From: Varibaculum prostatecancerukia
GTDB lineage: Bacteria > Actinomycetota > Actinomycetes > Actinomycetales > Actinomycetaceae
NCBI RefSeq assembly: GCF_943169825.2
Contig: NZ_OW968402.1
Location: 1,736,001 to 1,800,000, forward strand
Direction of reading: 5' to 3'
Length of the DNA stretch: 64,000 nt
Position numbers and translations under genes: made by a program. Under the pieces are notes generated by a model. It ran no database searches. It was not told the origin of the DNA and saw only the letters and a program-made list of their open reading frames with translations. Of this stretch, positions 48,710 to 56,701 are shown one piece after another (the first letter of the stretch is position 1; every line of letters starts with the position of its first letter).

Positions 48710-49056
48710 GTGATTAATCCTTCATATTCTATATCCGTTAGAACTATCGCCCCCCCCCGGTAGGGCGCGTTTTGCCTTAGCGTATGCGTGTCCCCCCCCC
48801 TGCTCGGCACGCCAAAGAGTCACTCCAATCACCTGGCGTGTCTTCTGGATAAACTCTGGCACCACCTATTAGGTAGGCAGTTTCCAATCCGGCCGTCCCT
48901 GATCAGTAACTGCGAAAGTCCAAAAAAGAGGAAACCACAAGAGGAATCAAATCCGGGGCGCTCGAAATAAAACCCCTAGAGAACGAGAGACTGCAGTCTC
49001 CACAGCGCCAGGCTATCGCCTGCACCAAGTTGCTAAAATCCCGGACAAATACCCTC
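48710..49056. other. Intergenic region with poly-C tracts and possible terminator
   Basis: These 347 bases hold no convincing gene. A short stem CGCCC/GGGCG at 48749-48767, followed by CGTTTTGCC, may end the lacI-type transcript. Two runs of nine C occur at 48750-48758 and 48792-48800. The part 48761-48779 repeats a segment at 43130-43149. Confidence 0.45.
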
Positions 49057-49809
49057 TTACAACGAAAGACCCACCAGGTGTCCGACGGCGCCGGTAATCA
49101 GCATGGCGAGGGCGCCGCCGATAATCACCCTAATGACGGCACGTCCTCGGGGAGCTTCCGAAAGCCAAGCTGAGGTGTAACCCGCCAAACCTAGCGCCAC
49201 CAGCGTCAAAATGAAGGTGGCGACAAACTTGGAGGCCGGCGGGAACAGCAAGATGGCCAGCATCGGCAAGACCGCGCCTAAGACAAAGGAAATCGCCGAA
49301 GAAAATGCGGCGTTCCAGGGGTTAACAAACTCTTGCGAATCAATCGAGTAACGCGCCTCTACCTGTGCCGCCACTGGATCAATCGCAGAGTATTCTTTTG
49401 CCACTAACCGGGCAGTTTCCAGCGAGAGCCCTTTGCCCTCGTAAACCTTAATCAGACCCGCAAACTCGCCCTCGGGATCTTTCCTCAGCCGACTCTTTTC
49501 TTTATGAACCAGCGCTTTCTCCGTATCCTTTTGGGTAGATACGGATACATATTCGCCTGCCGCCATAGAAATAGCTCCCGCGACCACTGCCGCCATCCCG
49601 GCGGTAAAGATCGCAATATTATTTTGCGGATCAGCGGCGGCCACCCCGACCACCACGCCCGCGGTAGAAACGATGCCGTCGTTAGCTCCCAGCACCCCGG
49701 CACGTAACCAATTAAGTTTGGAGGCCGTCTTTACGCTCTCGTCGGTATGCTCGTCTCGCTCGCGCGTACCGGAAGAAGTACCTAGTATTCTCTCCCCTAC
49801 CAAACTCAT
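49057..49809 (-). CDS. VIT1/CCC1 family iron/manganese transporter
   Basis: The protein has 250 residues. The pattern WLRAGVLGANDGIVSTAGVVVG, here its core GANDGIVSTAG, then MAAGEYVSVSTQKD, are diagnostic. Five membrane helices are visible, with the metal-binding cytoplasmic helix between helices 2 and 3 (about residues 95-150). Family members move Fe2+ or Mn2+ out of the cytoplasm or into stores. The N-terminal 30 residues are hydrophilic. It stands alone on the minus strand. Confidence 0.9.
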   Translation of the reverse strand: MSLVGERILGTSSGTRERDEHTDESVKTASKLNWLRAGVLGANDGIVSTAGVVVGVAAADPQNNIAIFTAGMAAVVAGAISMAAGEYVSVSTQKDTEKALVHKEKSRLRKDPEGEFAGLIKVYEGKGLSLETARLVAKEYSAIDPVAAQVEARYSIDSQEFVNPWNAAFSSAISFVLGAVLPMLAILLFPPASKFVATFILTLVALGLAGYTSAWLSEAPRGRAVIRVIIGGALAMLITGAVGHLVGLSL

Positions 49810-50324
49810 TTGGCACCTCCACTTACCAGTACGTTTTAGCTGCTTAACGTTTTTTCTGACTTCAAGGTCAGATTAGCAAGACAAAAATTTTTGCGAGCTA
49901 AAAAACGGGATTACGCGTCCAGTAACAGGCAAACCCAAGCGGAAGAGACCTCATGTCTAAGGGAAGGCGAGCCAAAGGAAAAATTCTAGGATTCTTGCCT
50001 CGCGCCCTCGGAAATTGAACGAGGAAATCGCCCGGCGGGGTCAATCCCCTACATCAACGCGCGTAACATCCTAGCCCTGTCCAAAAACAGATTCCCTCCC
50101 CCATCTACGGAGGCAAAGTAGGGCTAACCTTAGTTAAAATTTGCGTCAGCTAACCAAATAAAACCCGGTCTAACCGGCACAAATACCGCCAACTAACCCT
50201 CAAAATTACCTAATTAACAAAAGGGCTATCTTGCGTAAATAGTTCCCCTGTTATGACACCTGAGGTCTCAGACAGAGCAACGCCGCTGAAAGCTTAAAAC
50301 AGAAACTGCCGTGCAGAAACTGCC
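49810..50324. other. Intergenic region, 515 bases
   Basis: No gene is supported. Near the VIT1-type start, TCTGAC...GTCAGA (49850-49872 area) forms a short hairpin. At 50114-50132 a segment with GGCTAACCT matches half of the DtxR/IdeR iron box; the other half is poor. A 12-base piece (GCAGAAACTGCC) recurs in tandem near 50300-50325. A 21-codon ORF at 49953-50018 is too short to claim. Confidence 0.35.
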
Positions 50325-51296
50325 CTATGCTTCCCAATTCTCCAGGAAAGCGCGAACCGCGGCAGCGCCGCGATAAGAGGCTTGCGCCCCGACCTTGGTG
50401 GTAGCCAGGGAAGAAACTGCGGCAGCCAGGCAAGCTCCATCCGCTAATGAACACCCCGCCGCCAGCGCCGACAACAAAGACCCCATGAAGGAATCTCCCG
50501 CTCCGGTGGTATCTACCGTCTCAACTGGGAAAATCGGGATCCGGGTGGCCTCACCATTATCTAGTACAAGCGAGCCATCACCCCCCAAAGTCAACACCAC
50601 CTGTTTCATTCCTAAAGAATCGGCCGCTTCCCGCAACTGGTTAAGGTCTTCAACATCTAGTTCGCGGCCACTTAATACCGCCAGTTCGTGTTGATTAACG
50701 ATCAACACATCAACCAGTTTCAATAGGGAATCTGAAACCTGAGTTATAGGCGAAAAGTTCAGTACCACCTTTACACCTGCCTGGTGAGCAATCCGCGCCG
50801 CTTCCTCAACCGCATCTAGAGGAGCTTCTAGACACAAACCCAAGGTCTTCGCCGAGGTAATAACTTCGCTTTCTTCCCGAACTAATTCCGCATTTACCAG
50901 CGCATTTGTCCCCGCAGAATAAACGATAGTGTTCTCTCCGGCCGCATCCACTGTAATCAAGGTTGATCCCGATGCACCCTCGCAACGCTTCACCCCGGTA
51001 GTGTCTACTCCCGCGCTGTTAAGGGAAGCCATTAAGAGGTCGCCATGCCCGTCATCGCCAACGGCTCCAATAATCTTAGTTTTCGCACCTAAAAGGGCGC
51101 AGGTAACCGCTTGATTAGCGGATTTACCTCCAGGAAGGGTCACCAATGGACCACCGATAACCGTTTCACCAGGACCTGGGAGTCGCTCAGTTTCTATGGT
51201 CAAATCAGCATTAATTGACCCCACTACGGTAACGGGCGCCCCTAAAGCATCCAGCACTCGCTGCGCGGTTGTCACTATCTCTTTCATCTGCTTCAT
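50325..51296 (-). CDS. rbsK: Ribokinase
   Basis: The enzyme has 323 residues and is of the PfkB family. VVGSINADLTIETERLP begins the fold at about residue 22, after a short extension. GGKSANQA is the substrate glycine motif and the catalytic Asp lies in DTTGAGDSFMGSLL (about residue 268). It phosphorylates ribose released by the nucleoside hydrolase two genes upstream. A LacI-type regulator remnant separates it from the MFS gene. Confidence 0.85.
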   Translation of the reverse strand: MKQMKEIVTTAQRVLDALGAPVTVVGSINADLTIETERLPGPGETVIGGPLVTLPGGKSANQAVTCALLGAKTKIIGAVGDDGHGDLLMASLNSAGVDTTGVKRCEGASGSTLITVDAAGENTIVYSAGTNALVNAELVREESEVITSAKTLGLCLEAPLDAVEEAARIAHQAGVKVVLNFSPITQVSDSLLKLVDVLIVNQHELAVLSGRELDVEDLNQLREAADSLGMKQVVLTLGGDGSLVLDNGEATRIPIFPVETVDTTGAGDSFMGSLLSALAAGCSLADGACLAAAVSSLATTKVGAQASYRGAAAVRAFLENWEA

Positions 51297-51341
51297 GTTT
51301 CCTCACAAATACTAAAATTTTATTTCGCTAGCTCGGATTGA

Positions 51342-51496
51342 CTACTGTACCCGCATTTTGCGGTAACCGATTCGCGTTAATATCTTGCGCACTCGATTCT
51401 GAGTACGCTCAGGAGTAGCCGAAACTCGTTGAGGGAACGCGTGACCATTAAGGCATTCACGTCCAATTTTTTGGCGATTTTCCTAATAACGGTCAT
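51342..51496 (-). pseudogene. Decayed LacI family regulator (DNA-binding domain only)
   Basis: From ATG 51494-51496 the minus strand reads IRKIAKKLDV, then VTRSLNEF, the helix-turn-helix of a LacI protein. After a frame change near 51419 it continues TPERTQNRVRKIL and IGYRK in another frame, exactly the next conserved block (TPE-x-R...GY-x-P in intact proteins), then meets TAG at 51342. The about 280-residue effector domain is missing. This is a frameshifted, truncated relic between the MFS and ribokinase genes, probably of the former regulator of this nucleoside operon. Confidence 0.65.
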
Positions 51497-51527
51497 CGCG
51501 TTCCCTCATTCAATGTTTCTACTGTCC

Positions 51528-52925
51528 CTAGCTGGCGTCTGCGGGTTGTCCGGCTGCTTTCGGAATTAGGAACGAGGTTCCCAATGCCAACAGCAGCAGT
51601 ACAGCGCCCGTGATAATCGCGCCGAGATGCCCGCCGTAGCCTCCACCTAAAGAAGTCATCACCGCATAGAGCACCGCGAAGGAAATACCGGCTCCCAGGT
51701 TGAAAGCACCTGCGTTAAGCCCCGGCAGGTAGCCGGGATTGTCGGAGGGTGAAAGCACAATCCCGAGACCGTTAAGCATGATGTTAACCGTACCGGCATA
51801 GGTTAGACCTGCGAGGATAGACACCAGTAGCAACACCCAGGCTGCGGCGCCGTTCATGGTAAACATCAAGATTGCCAGGGAGATTAGCGCACCGATCAGG
51901 CCGTAACGCAGAACTCTACGATACCCGAAGCGACCTGCGAGGGTACCAGCAACAGGCCCCATCACTAGACCGGCAAGCGCGTAGGGCGTGAGCGTCCAGA
52001 AGGAAACCACGTCCGCCCCTAACCCCGCACCAAACTTGGTGTCTTGGGCAATGGAAGGCACAATCCCGTTCATGATTGCAAAAATACCGGTCATGGTGAG
52101 TACCGTGGTCAGTAGTAACGCCCAGGTACTGCGCGAACTCAGATAGTGGCGGGTGACCAGAGGATGTTCGGTATTGCCTTCTTGACGCCAGAACAGCATG
52201 AAGAAAATAGCCGCAGCTATTATTAACCCGATTACCACCAGCCAGTTAGCATTCTGCAGTTTCGCAATCTCATTAATGGCGATTAGGGCGGATCCCACTG
52301 CTACTACCAGATAGAACGTGCCGAGCCAGTCCATCGGTTGCGGCTGATCAACAGTAGATTCATCAGTGAGAAAACGGACAGCAAACGCGGCAATTACCGC
52401 AATTACCGCCATCGTCCAGAACACGGAATCAAAACCAAAATTCTGAGCTAACCAGCCGCCAGCGATAGCGTCAACACCGGCGATACCACCATTAATGGCG
52501 GTAATAACCCCCATCAAGGTGCCATAACGTTTAGGATCTGGCACCGCCACCCGCAACATGATTAGACACAGGGGAACGGTCGGTCCGGCCACGCCTTGAA
52601 TGGTGCGCCCGATAAACAATAGGGCGACTGAACCGGTAACTCCCGCAAGAGCAGAGATTACGCAGCCCACAGCGGTCAGTACCATCATGCTAGTTAGTAG
52701 TTTGCGCCTGCCGATCATGTCGCCCAGCCGCGGCAGGAATAGACTAAACAGCGCCGCCGCCGTAAAGAACACGGTTTGGGTTAGTCCAATCATTGCCGCA
52801 GTGGTGTTAAGTTCTTTTTCCATCAACACCAGTGCCGGTGACAGCATGGAAGCGTTTAGCTGGAAAGCGAAACAGGCTACAAGTAGGGCGGTCATTACCG
52901 CGCCTACGGAACGAACTTTACTCAT
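51528..52925 (-). CDS. MFS transporter, probably for nucleosides
   Basis: This 465-residue permease has 12-14 helices. Loop 2-3 carries the MFS motif GDMIGRRKLL, and the helix 4-5 region reads GRTIQGVAGPTVPLCL. Its ATG overlaps the nucleoside hydrolase stop by one base, so the two genes are coupled. Context suggests uptake of nucleosides or ribose; sequence alone does not fix the substrate. Confidence 0.85.
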   Translation of the reverse strand: MSKVRSVGAVMTALLVACFAFQLNASMLSPALVLMEKELNTTAAMIGLTQTVFFTAAALFSLFLPRLGDMIGRRKLLTSMMVLTAVGCVISALAGVTGSVALLFIGRTIQGVAGPTVPLCLIMLRVAVPDPKRYGTLMGVITAINGGIAGVDAIAGGWLAQNFGFDSVFWTMAVIAVIAAFAVRFLTDESTVDQPQPMDWLGTFYLVVAVGSALIAINEIAKLQNANWLVVIGLIIAAAIFFMLFWRQEGNTEHPLVTRHYLSSRSTWALLLTTVLTMTGIFAIMNGIVPSIAQDTKFGAGLGADVVSFWTLTPYALAGLVMGPVAGTLAGRFGYRRVLRYGLIGALISLAILMFTMNGAAAWVLLLVSILAGLTYAGTVNIMLNGLGIVLSPSDNPGYLPGLNAGAFNLGAGISFAVLYAVMTSLGGGYGGHLGAIITGAVLLLLALGTSFLIPKAAGQPADAS

Positions 52926-53869
52926 TAGCAGTTACCCTTCTGCACGCGGTCGATAGCATCGATAACCAAATCCCAGAAACCCTCAAAGTCCAGTTTGGTG
53001 GCGGCCTTCGTGTGACAGTCTTCTCCGGCAGGTTCTCTAAAGTCCGCGACAGTCATCCCATCCGTGAGGGCGCCGCGTAGCTCAATATCCAGCGGTACCC
53101 GCACAGTTTCGACAATTGCTGGGTCGATTAGATAGGCAATGGTACAAGGATCGTGTACTGGCGGGAAGTCGAAACCTTGCGAATCTTTGTAAGCCTTACG
53201 GAAGAATACGAACAGATCTAGCACGAACTGGGCAACCGGACCGCCAAGCTTCTGGATTTTAGCGGTGATTTCGTCAGTAGCCAGGGCTTGGTGGGTTAAA
53301 TCTAATCCCACCATCACTACTTCCCAAGGCTCATTAAAGACGATATGGGCGGCCTCGGGATCGACTTTGATATTAAACTCGGCAACTGCCGACCAGTTCC
53401 CCACATGGTATCCCCCGCCCATCAGCACTACTTCGCGTACTCGTTCTACGATGCGCGGTTCCTTGCGCACTGCCATCGCGATATTGGTGAGCGGCCCGGT
53501 AGGTACCAGCGTGATTTCCCCGGGTTCATGGCTCATAATAGTGTCGATAATCAGGTCAATCGCGTGCTGATTTACCAGTGGTTGCGGTTCAGGCAAATCT
53601 ACTCCGTCAAGTCCGGATTCACCGTGTTGACCGGGAGCGACCTCAACCTCACGTACCAGAGGACGATCACATCCAGCCGCGATTGGTACCCCCTCCATTC
53701 CGAAAACAGTAGCTATCCGCTGAGCATTGTTAGTTACCTTCTTCAGCGTCTGGTTACCACCGACAGTAGTGACAGCCAGCAATTCGATTTCGGGGTTGGC
53801 ATGTGCCAGCAACATGGCAATAGCGTCGTCATGCCCGGGGTCACAGTCGAGGATAATTTTTCGCGACAT
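52925..53869 (-). CDS. Inosine/uridine-type nucleoside hydrolase
   Basis: This 314-residue enzyme splits ribonucleosides to base and ribose. The N-terminal calcium and ribose motif is ILDCDPGHDDAIAM. ALTDGMTVAD contains the C-terminal Asp, and LVPTGPLTNIA and VLMGGGYHVGNWSAVAEFN are conserved. I use ATG 53867-53869, which follows AAAGGAGA; an in-frame start eight codons earlier lacks a site. It begins an operon with an MFS transporter and ribokinase, i.e. uptake, cleavage and ribose phosphorylation. Confidence 0.92.
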   Translation of the reverse strand: MSRKIILDCDPGHDDAIAMLLAHANPEIELLAVTTVGGNQTLKKVTNNAQRIATVFGMEGVPIAAGCDRPLVREVEVAPGQHGESGLDGVDLPEPQPLVNQHAIDLIIDTIMSHEPGEITLVPTGPLTNIAMAVRKEPRIVERVREVVLMGGGYHVGNWSAVAEFNIKVDPEAAHIVFNEPWEVVMVGLDLTHQALATDEITAKIQKLGGPVAQFVLDLFVFFRKAYKDSQGFDFPPVHDPCTIAYLIDPAIVETVRVPLDIELRGALTDGMTVADFREPAGEDCHTKAATKLDFEGFWDLVIDAIDRVQKGNC

Positions 53870-53907
53870 CTTCGTCTCCTTTGCGCGATTCAATAATCTT
53901 TTCGCAA

Positions 53908-53921
53908 ATGTTTGCGTAACT
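53908..53921. promoter_or_regulatory. Second, imperfect operator near the nucleoside hydrolase start
   Basis: ATGTTTGCGTAACT matches most of the perfect palindrome at 53983-53998 and lies 39 bases before the hydrolase ATG. The two sites are about 76 bases apart, centre to centre. Confidence 0.5.
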
Positions 53922-53982
53922 TGAAACTAGCACAAAGACGCAGGAAGCACGGGGTTTTCAGCAGAACTTTACAGTTTTGAAA

Positions 53983-53998
53983 ATGTTTACGTAAACAT
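53983..53998. promoter_or_regulatory. LacI-type operator of the nucleoside operon
   Basis: ATGTTTACGTAAACAT is a perfect 16-base palindrome with a central CG, the shape of LacI-family operators. It lies 114 bases before the nucleoside hydrolase start. Its sequence differs from the sugar-operon operator (AGGTAACGTTACCT), so a different regulator is expected. Confidence 0.65.
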
Positions 53999-54120
53999 GT
54001 CATGCAAGTTATCCTCACAGAAAAATCCTTAAGCTTTTCTCCGCGCGGGACACGCGAATAAAAGATACTCTTAGAGACCGCGTTAGCGCAGGTAGCGATG
54101 CACAGAAATAGATATAGCAA

Positions 54121-54152
54121 GCTGAGGATGCGTAAGAACGCTGCTCAGTAGC
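54121..54152. other. Short imperfect hairpin next to the nested-hairpin element
   Basis: CTGAG pairs with CTCAG around an inner stem GCGT/ACGC, with a small internal loop. It lies eight bases left of the 54160-54267 element. There is no T-run. It might be a leader structure or part of the larger element, although no counterpart is seen beside the second copy. Confidence 0.3.
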
Positions 54153-54159
54153 TAAGTCG

Positions 54160-54267
54160 GCGCGGGCAGCGATTTTATCCGAGTGGGCGCGGTGGGCATA
54201 AGAAATCCGGAAAACGTCGCTACGTTTTCCGGATTTCTTGGGCGGGAGGAAAAATCGCTGCCCGCGC
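54160..54267 (+). repeat. Nested-hairpin element, copy 1
   Basis: The outer 17-bp perfect stem (54160-54176 with 54251-54267) encloses a 23-base unpaired segment (54177-54199; begins ATCCGAGTGGG, ends GCGGTGGGCAT), a perfect 18-bp inner stem (54200-54217 with 54222-54239, CGCT loop), and a 10-base unpaired segment GGGCGGGAGG (54240-54249). Copy 2 (58718-58827, opposite strand) keeps both unpaired segments, with one base difference, but changes both stems while preserving pairing. It lies downstream of the symporter/small membrane protein genes. A structured RNA or a hairpin-type mobile or regulatory element is likely; the identity is unknown. Confidence 0.75.
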
Positions 54268-54294
54268 TTTGATGGAAAAAATAAAACCTACTGA

Positions 54295-54594
54295 CTAGCC
54301 CTTGTGTACCTCGTCGCGGGTGCGCTTATTTTCCTCATCTGGATGCCCCATTCCTGCACTGGGATTAAACCAAGTCCAGGCTAGGAACACCAGAGCAGTA
54401 ACGAACAACGCCACGCCGGAATACATATTGGCATTGATCGGGGTGTTATTAATGTCCTCCAGATTATTTGCCACATAGTCCGGAACCGTGGCTGGTTCAA
54501 TCACCAAACCGCAAATAATCAGGAACAATCCGATAATGCCAAGCACCAGGCCGCAGATAACGCGAATATCGTAAATGTGAATCTTTCGTTTCAT
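54295..54594 (-). CDS. Small two-helix membrane protein linked to a sodium symporter
   Basis: This 99-residue protein has two membrane helices (about residues 11-31 and 57-76) joined by a loop, with a charged C-terminal tail of about 20 residues. It follows the sodium/solute symporter after 15 bases and so is almost certainly co-expressed. Small partners are known for some SSS transporters; a role as accessory subunit is inferred from position only. I do not recognise the family. Confidence 0.6.
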   Translation of the reverse strand: MKRKIHIYDIRVICGLVLGIIGLFLIICGLVIEPATVPDYVANNLEDINNTPINANMYSGVALFVTALVFLAWTWFNPSAGMGHPDEENKRTRDEVHKG

Positions 54595-54609
54595 TTCTTT
54601 AACCTCCCC

Positions 54610-56388
54610 CTAGTGGAACACCGAGTTTAGAATCAGCACCAAGACACCTGCCACAATCGCCAGCGGAATCGGGCGACGCAGCAGCGGCAACTCGTGCAAC
54701 TTCGGATCAACACGACTCTCTTTCGGCGTAAGCGACCAGACGAACCCTTCCAGTTCGCGGTAATCCTTCGGCTTGGTAAAGAGGGAAACCACCACATTTA
54801 CCAGCACACCTACTACGAAGGCCGCGCCCGCAGCAATGAACGCTTGGCCTTGGCCGGGCAGCTCTAAAATCTTGTTCCAGCACAAAACGTTGACAAACAG
54901 TGCCGCCAACGTACCAAACAACAGACCCGTCCAGCCGCCGGAGGGCGTCGCCCGTTTCCACAGCATACCGATAATGAACGAGGCAAACAGCGGGGCGTTA
55001 AACATCGAGAACAACTGCTGCAGCAAGTCCATAATGTTGGGGTACAGCGAAGCAATCAACGCCGTAAATACCGCAACGGTACAGGCCACGATGGTAGCGT
55101 TGCGTCCTACCTTCAAATAGTGCTCATCGGATTCATTCGGCTTGAAATAGGCCTCGTAAATATCGACCGTAAACACGGTGTTAAAAGCAGAAACGTTAGC
55201 GGCCATACCTGCCATGAAGGAAGCCAACAGCCCGGCAATCGCCAAACCTAGCAAACCATTAGGCAACAAATCCCGCATCATCAGCAACATCGCATCGTTA
55301 TAGCTAACCTGATAGCCTGCCGGCACGTGCGAGGATAGGTTCGCGAGCGCTTCCTCGCCGACCCCCATATATTTCGGTCCGGCTTTAAGCCGCACGATTT
55401 CAGGAATCAAAACCCCTGCTACCATACCTGGAATAATCACCAGGAAGGGAATAAACATTTTCACGAAAGTCCCGATAATCGGGGTTTTCTGTGCGGCAGC
55501 GATAGAGTCAGACGCCATCGCCCGCTGAACTTCCACAAAGTTGGTAGTCCAGTAACCGAAAGCCAGCACGAAACCAAGCCCCATAACCAAACCAAACACC
55601 GACATTACCGGCGAGTTAAACCCGGACAGCAAAGTTCCCGGCCAAGAATGCAGCTGGTTATTAGCATCCTGGTAGACAGGATTGGTTGCCTCGCCTGCCC
55701 ACTTGGTAATCTTTTCAGTTAGTCCCTGATATCCGCCTACACGGTAAAGACCAATCAAAGTTACCGGCAGCAGCGCGGCAACAATCACGAAGAACTGCAG
55801 CACCTCATTGTAGATAGCAGCGGCTAGACCACCAATACTGATGTAGGTGAGCACGATTAACGCGGCGATAATCAGCGAAATCCATAGCGGGATTCCTAGC
55901 ATTCCGTTAACGATTTTACCCAGTAGGTACAGGTTTACCCCGGCGATTAGCAGCTGGGCGAGGGCGAAGGAAAGCCCGTTGATCAGGTGCGCGGCAGTCC
56001 CGTAACGTTTGAGCATAAACTCTGGTACTGAACGTACCTTTGATCCGTAATAAAACGGCATCATTACTACACCTAGGAACAGCATCGCGGGAATCGCGCC
56101 TACCCAGAAATAGTGGAAAGTGGGCAGACCATATTGGGCACCGTTGGCGCTCATACCCATAATCTCAACGGCACCTAGGTTGGCAGACACGAATGCCAGG
56201 CCGGTTACCCAGGCCGGCAAAGAGCGCCCACCGGTCAAGAATTCGTCAGACGAGCTGGCTTTCCGCTTCATCATGAACCCTACGGCCACTACGAACGCAA
56301 AGTACACAATGATGGGAAAATAGTCGTAAAACTTGGGCTCAATCAGGGTGGTTACCTCATTGGGCATTAGTAATATCGGGTGGCTCAT
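54610..56388 (-). CDS. Sodium/solute symporter (SSS family, sugar-type)
   Basis: The protein has 592 residues with about 14 helices. Segments such as RSLPAWVTGLAFVSANLGAVEIMG and AAAIYNEVLQFFVIVAALLPVTLIGL are typical of the SGLT branch, and the N-terminal motif SSDEFLTGGRSLPAWVTG is diagnostic of SSS. It probably imports a sugar, inositol or nucleoside with Na+; the substrate is not decided. A nucleoside operon stands downstream beyond the element at 54160, but no shared regulation is visible. Confidence 0.85.
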   Translation of the reverse strand: MSHPILLMPNEVTTLIEPKFYDYFPIIVYFAFVVAVGFMMKRKASSSDEFLTGGRSLPAWVTGLAFVSANLGAVEIMGMSANGAQYGLPTFHYFWVGAIPAMLFLGVVMMPFYYGSKVRSVPEFMLKRYGTAAHLINGLSFALAQLLIAGVNLYLLGKIVNGMLGIPLWISLIIAALIVLTYISIGGLAAAIYNEVLQFFVIVAALLPVTLIGLYRVGGYQGLTEKITKWAGEATNPVYQDANNQLHSWPGTLLSGFNSPVMSVFGLVMGLGFVLAFGYWTTNFVEVQRAMASDSIAAAQKTPIIGTFVKMFIPFLVIIPGMVAGVLIPEIVRLKAGPKYMGVGEEALANLSSHVPAGYQVSYNDAMLLMMRDLLPNGLLGLAIAGLLASFMAGMAANVSAFNTVFTVDIYEAYFKPNESDEHYLKVGRNATIVACTVAVFTALIASLYPNIMDLLQQLFSMFNAPLFASFIIGMLWKRATPSGGWTGLLFGTLAALFVNVLCWNKILELPGQGQAFIAAGAAFVVGVLVNVVVSLFTKPKDYRELEGFVWSLTPKESRVDPKLHELPLLRRPIPLAIVAGVLVLILNSVFH

Positions 56389-56701
56389 TCCCTCCCCCTT
56401 TTGAATTTAGGACTCCATTATCCCCGCCCAGCTTAAGGTGGTTTCCGAGAGAGGGAAACCGCCCGAGGTCTTGACGGTTAAAAGACACTATAATGTGACA
56501 GATTGTCCTACAAAGTAAGTTTTACCTAATTTTTTCCAATATTTTTAGCCGTTAACCTTAACTTTTAACTCAAATTTGCAACCTCTATACTCGCTTTCGT
56601 TCTTTATTTTTCCTCTCCTCTCTTTTGCTGCCCTCTAATTTTTAATCCCCTAGTACTGGTCGTATTCTTTTCATGTATTTCATCAAGGAGATTGCCCAGT
56701 A
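56389..56701. promoter_or_regulatory. Divergent intergenic region between symporter and OPT transporter
   Basis: These 313 bases have no ORF. A TATAAT at 56489-56494 (plus strand) could be a -10, but the only TTGACG is 12 bases upstream, too close for a normal -35. On the minus strand the overlapping bases offer a TATAGT. The 56520-56640 part is pyrimidine-rich and otherwise featureless. An AAGGAGA site precedes the OPT start. Confidence 0.35.

Noticed and set aside
48788-48970. 60-residue plus-strand reading frame
   Set aside because: Composition is not protein-like, there is no ribosome site, and it begins within a poly-C region.
49953-50018. 21-residue basic ORF (MSKGRRAKGK...)
   Set aside because: A purine-rich stretch precedes it, but 21 codons in an otherwise empty region is too little evidence.
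56465-56495. TTGACG and TATAAT as a promoter of the OPT gene
   Set aside because: The spacing is 12 bases, too short for a sigma-70 type promoter; only the TATAAT is noted.
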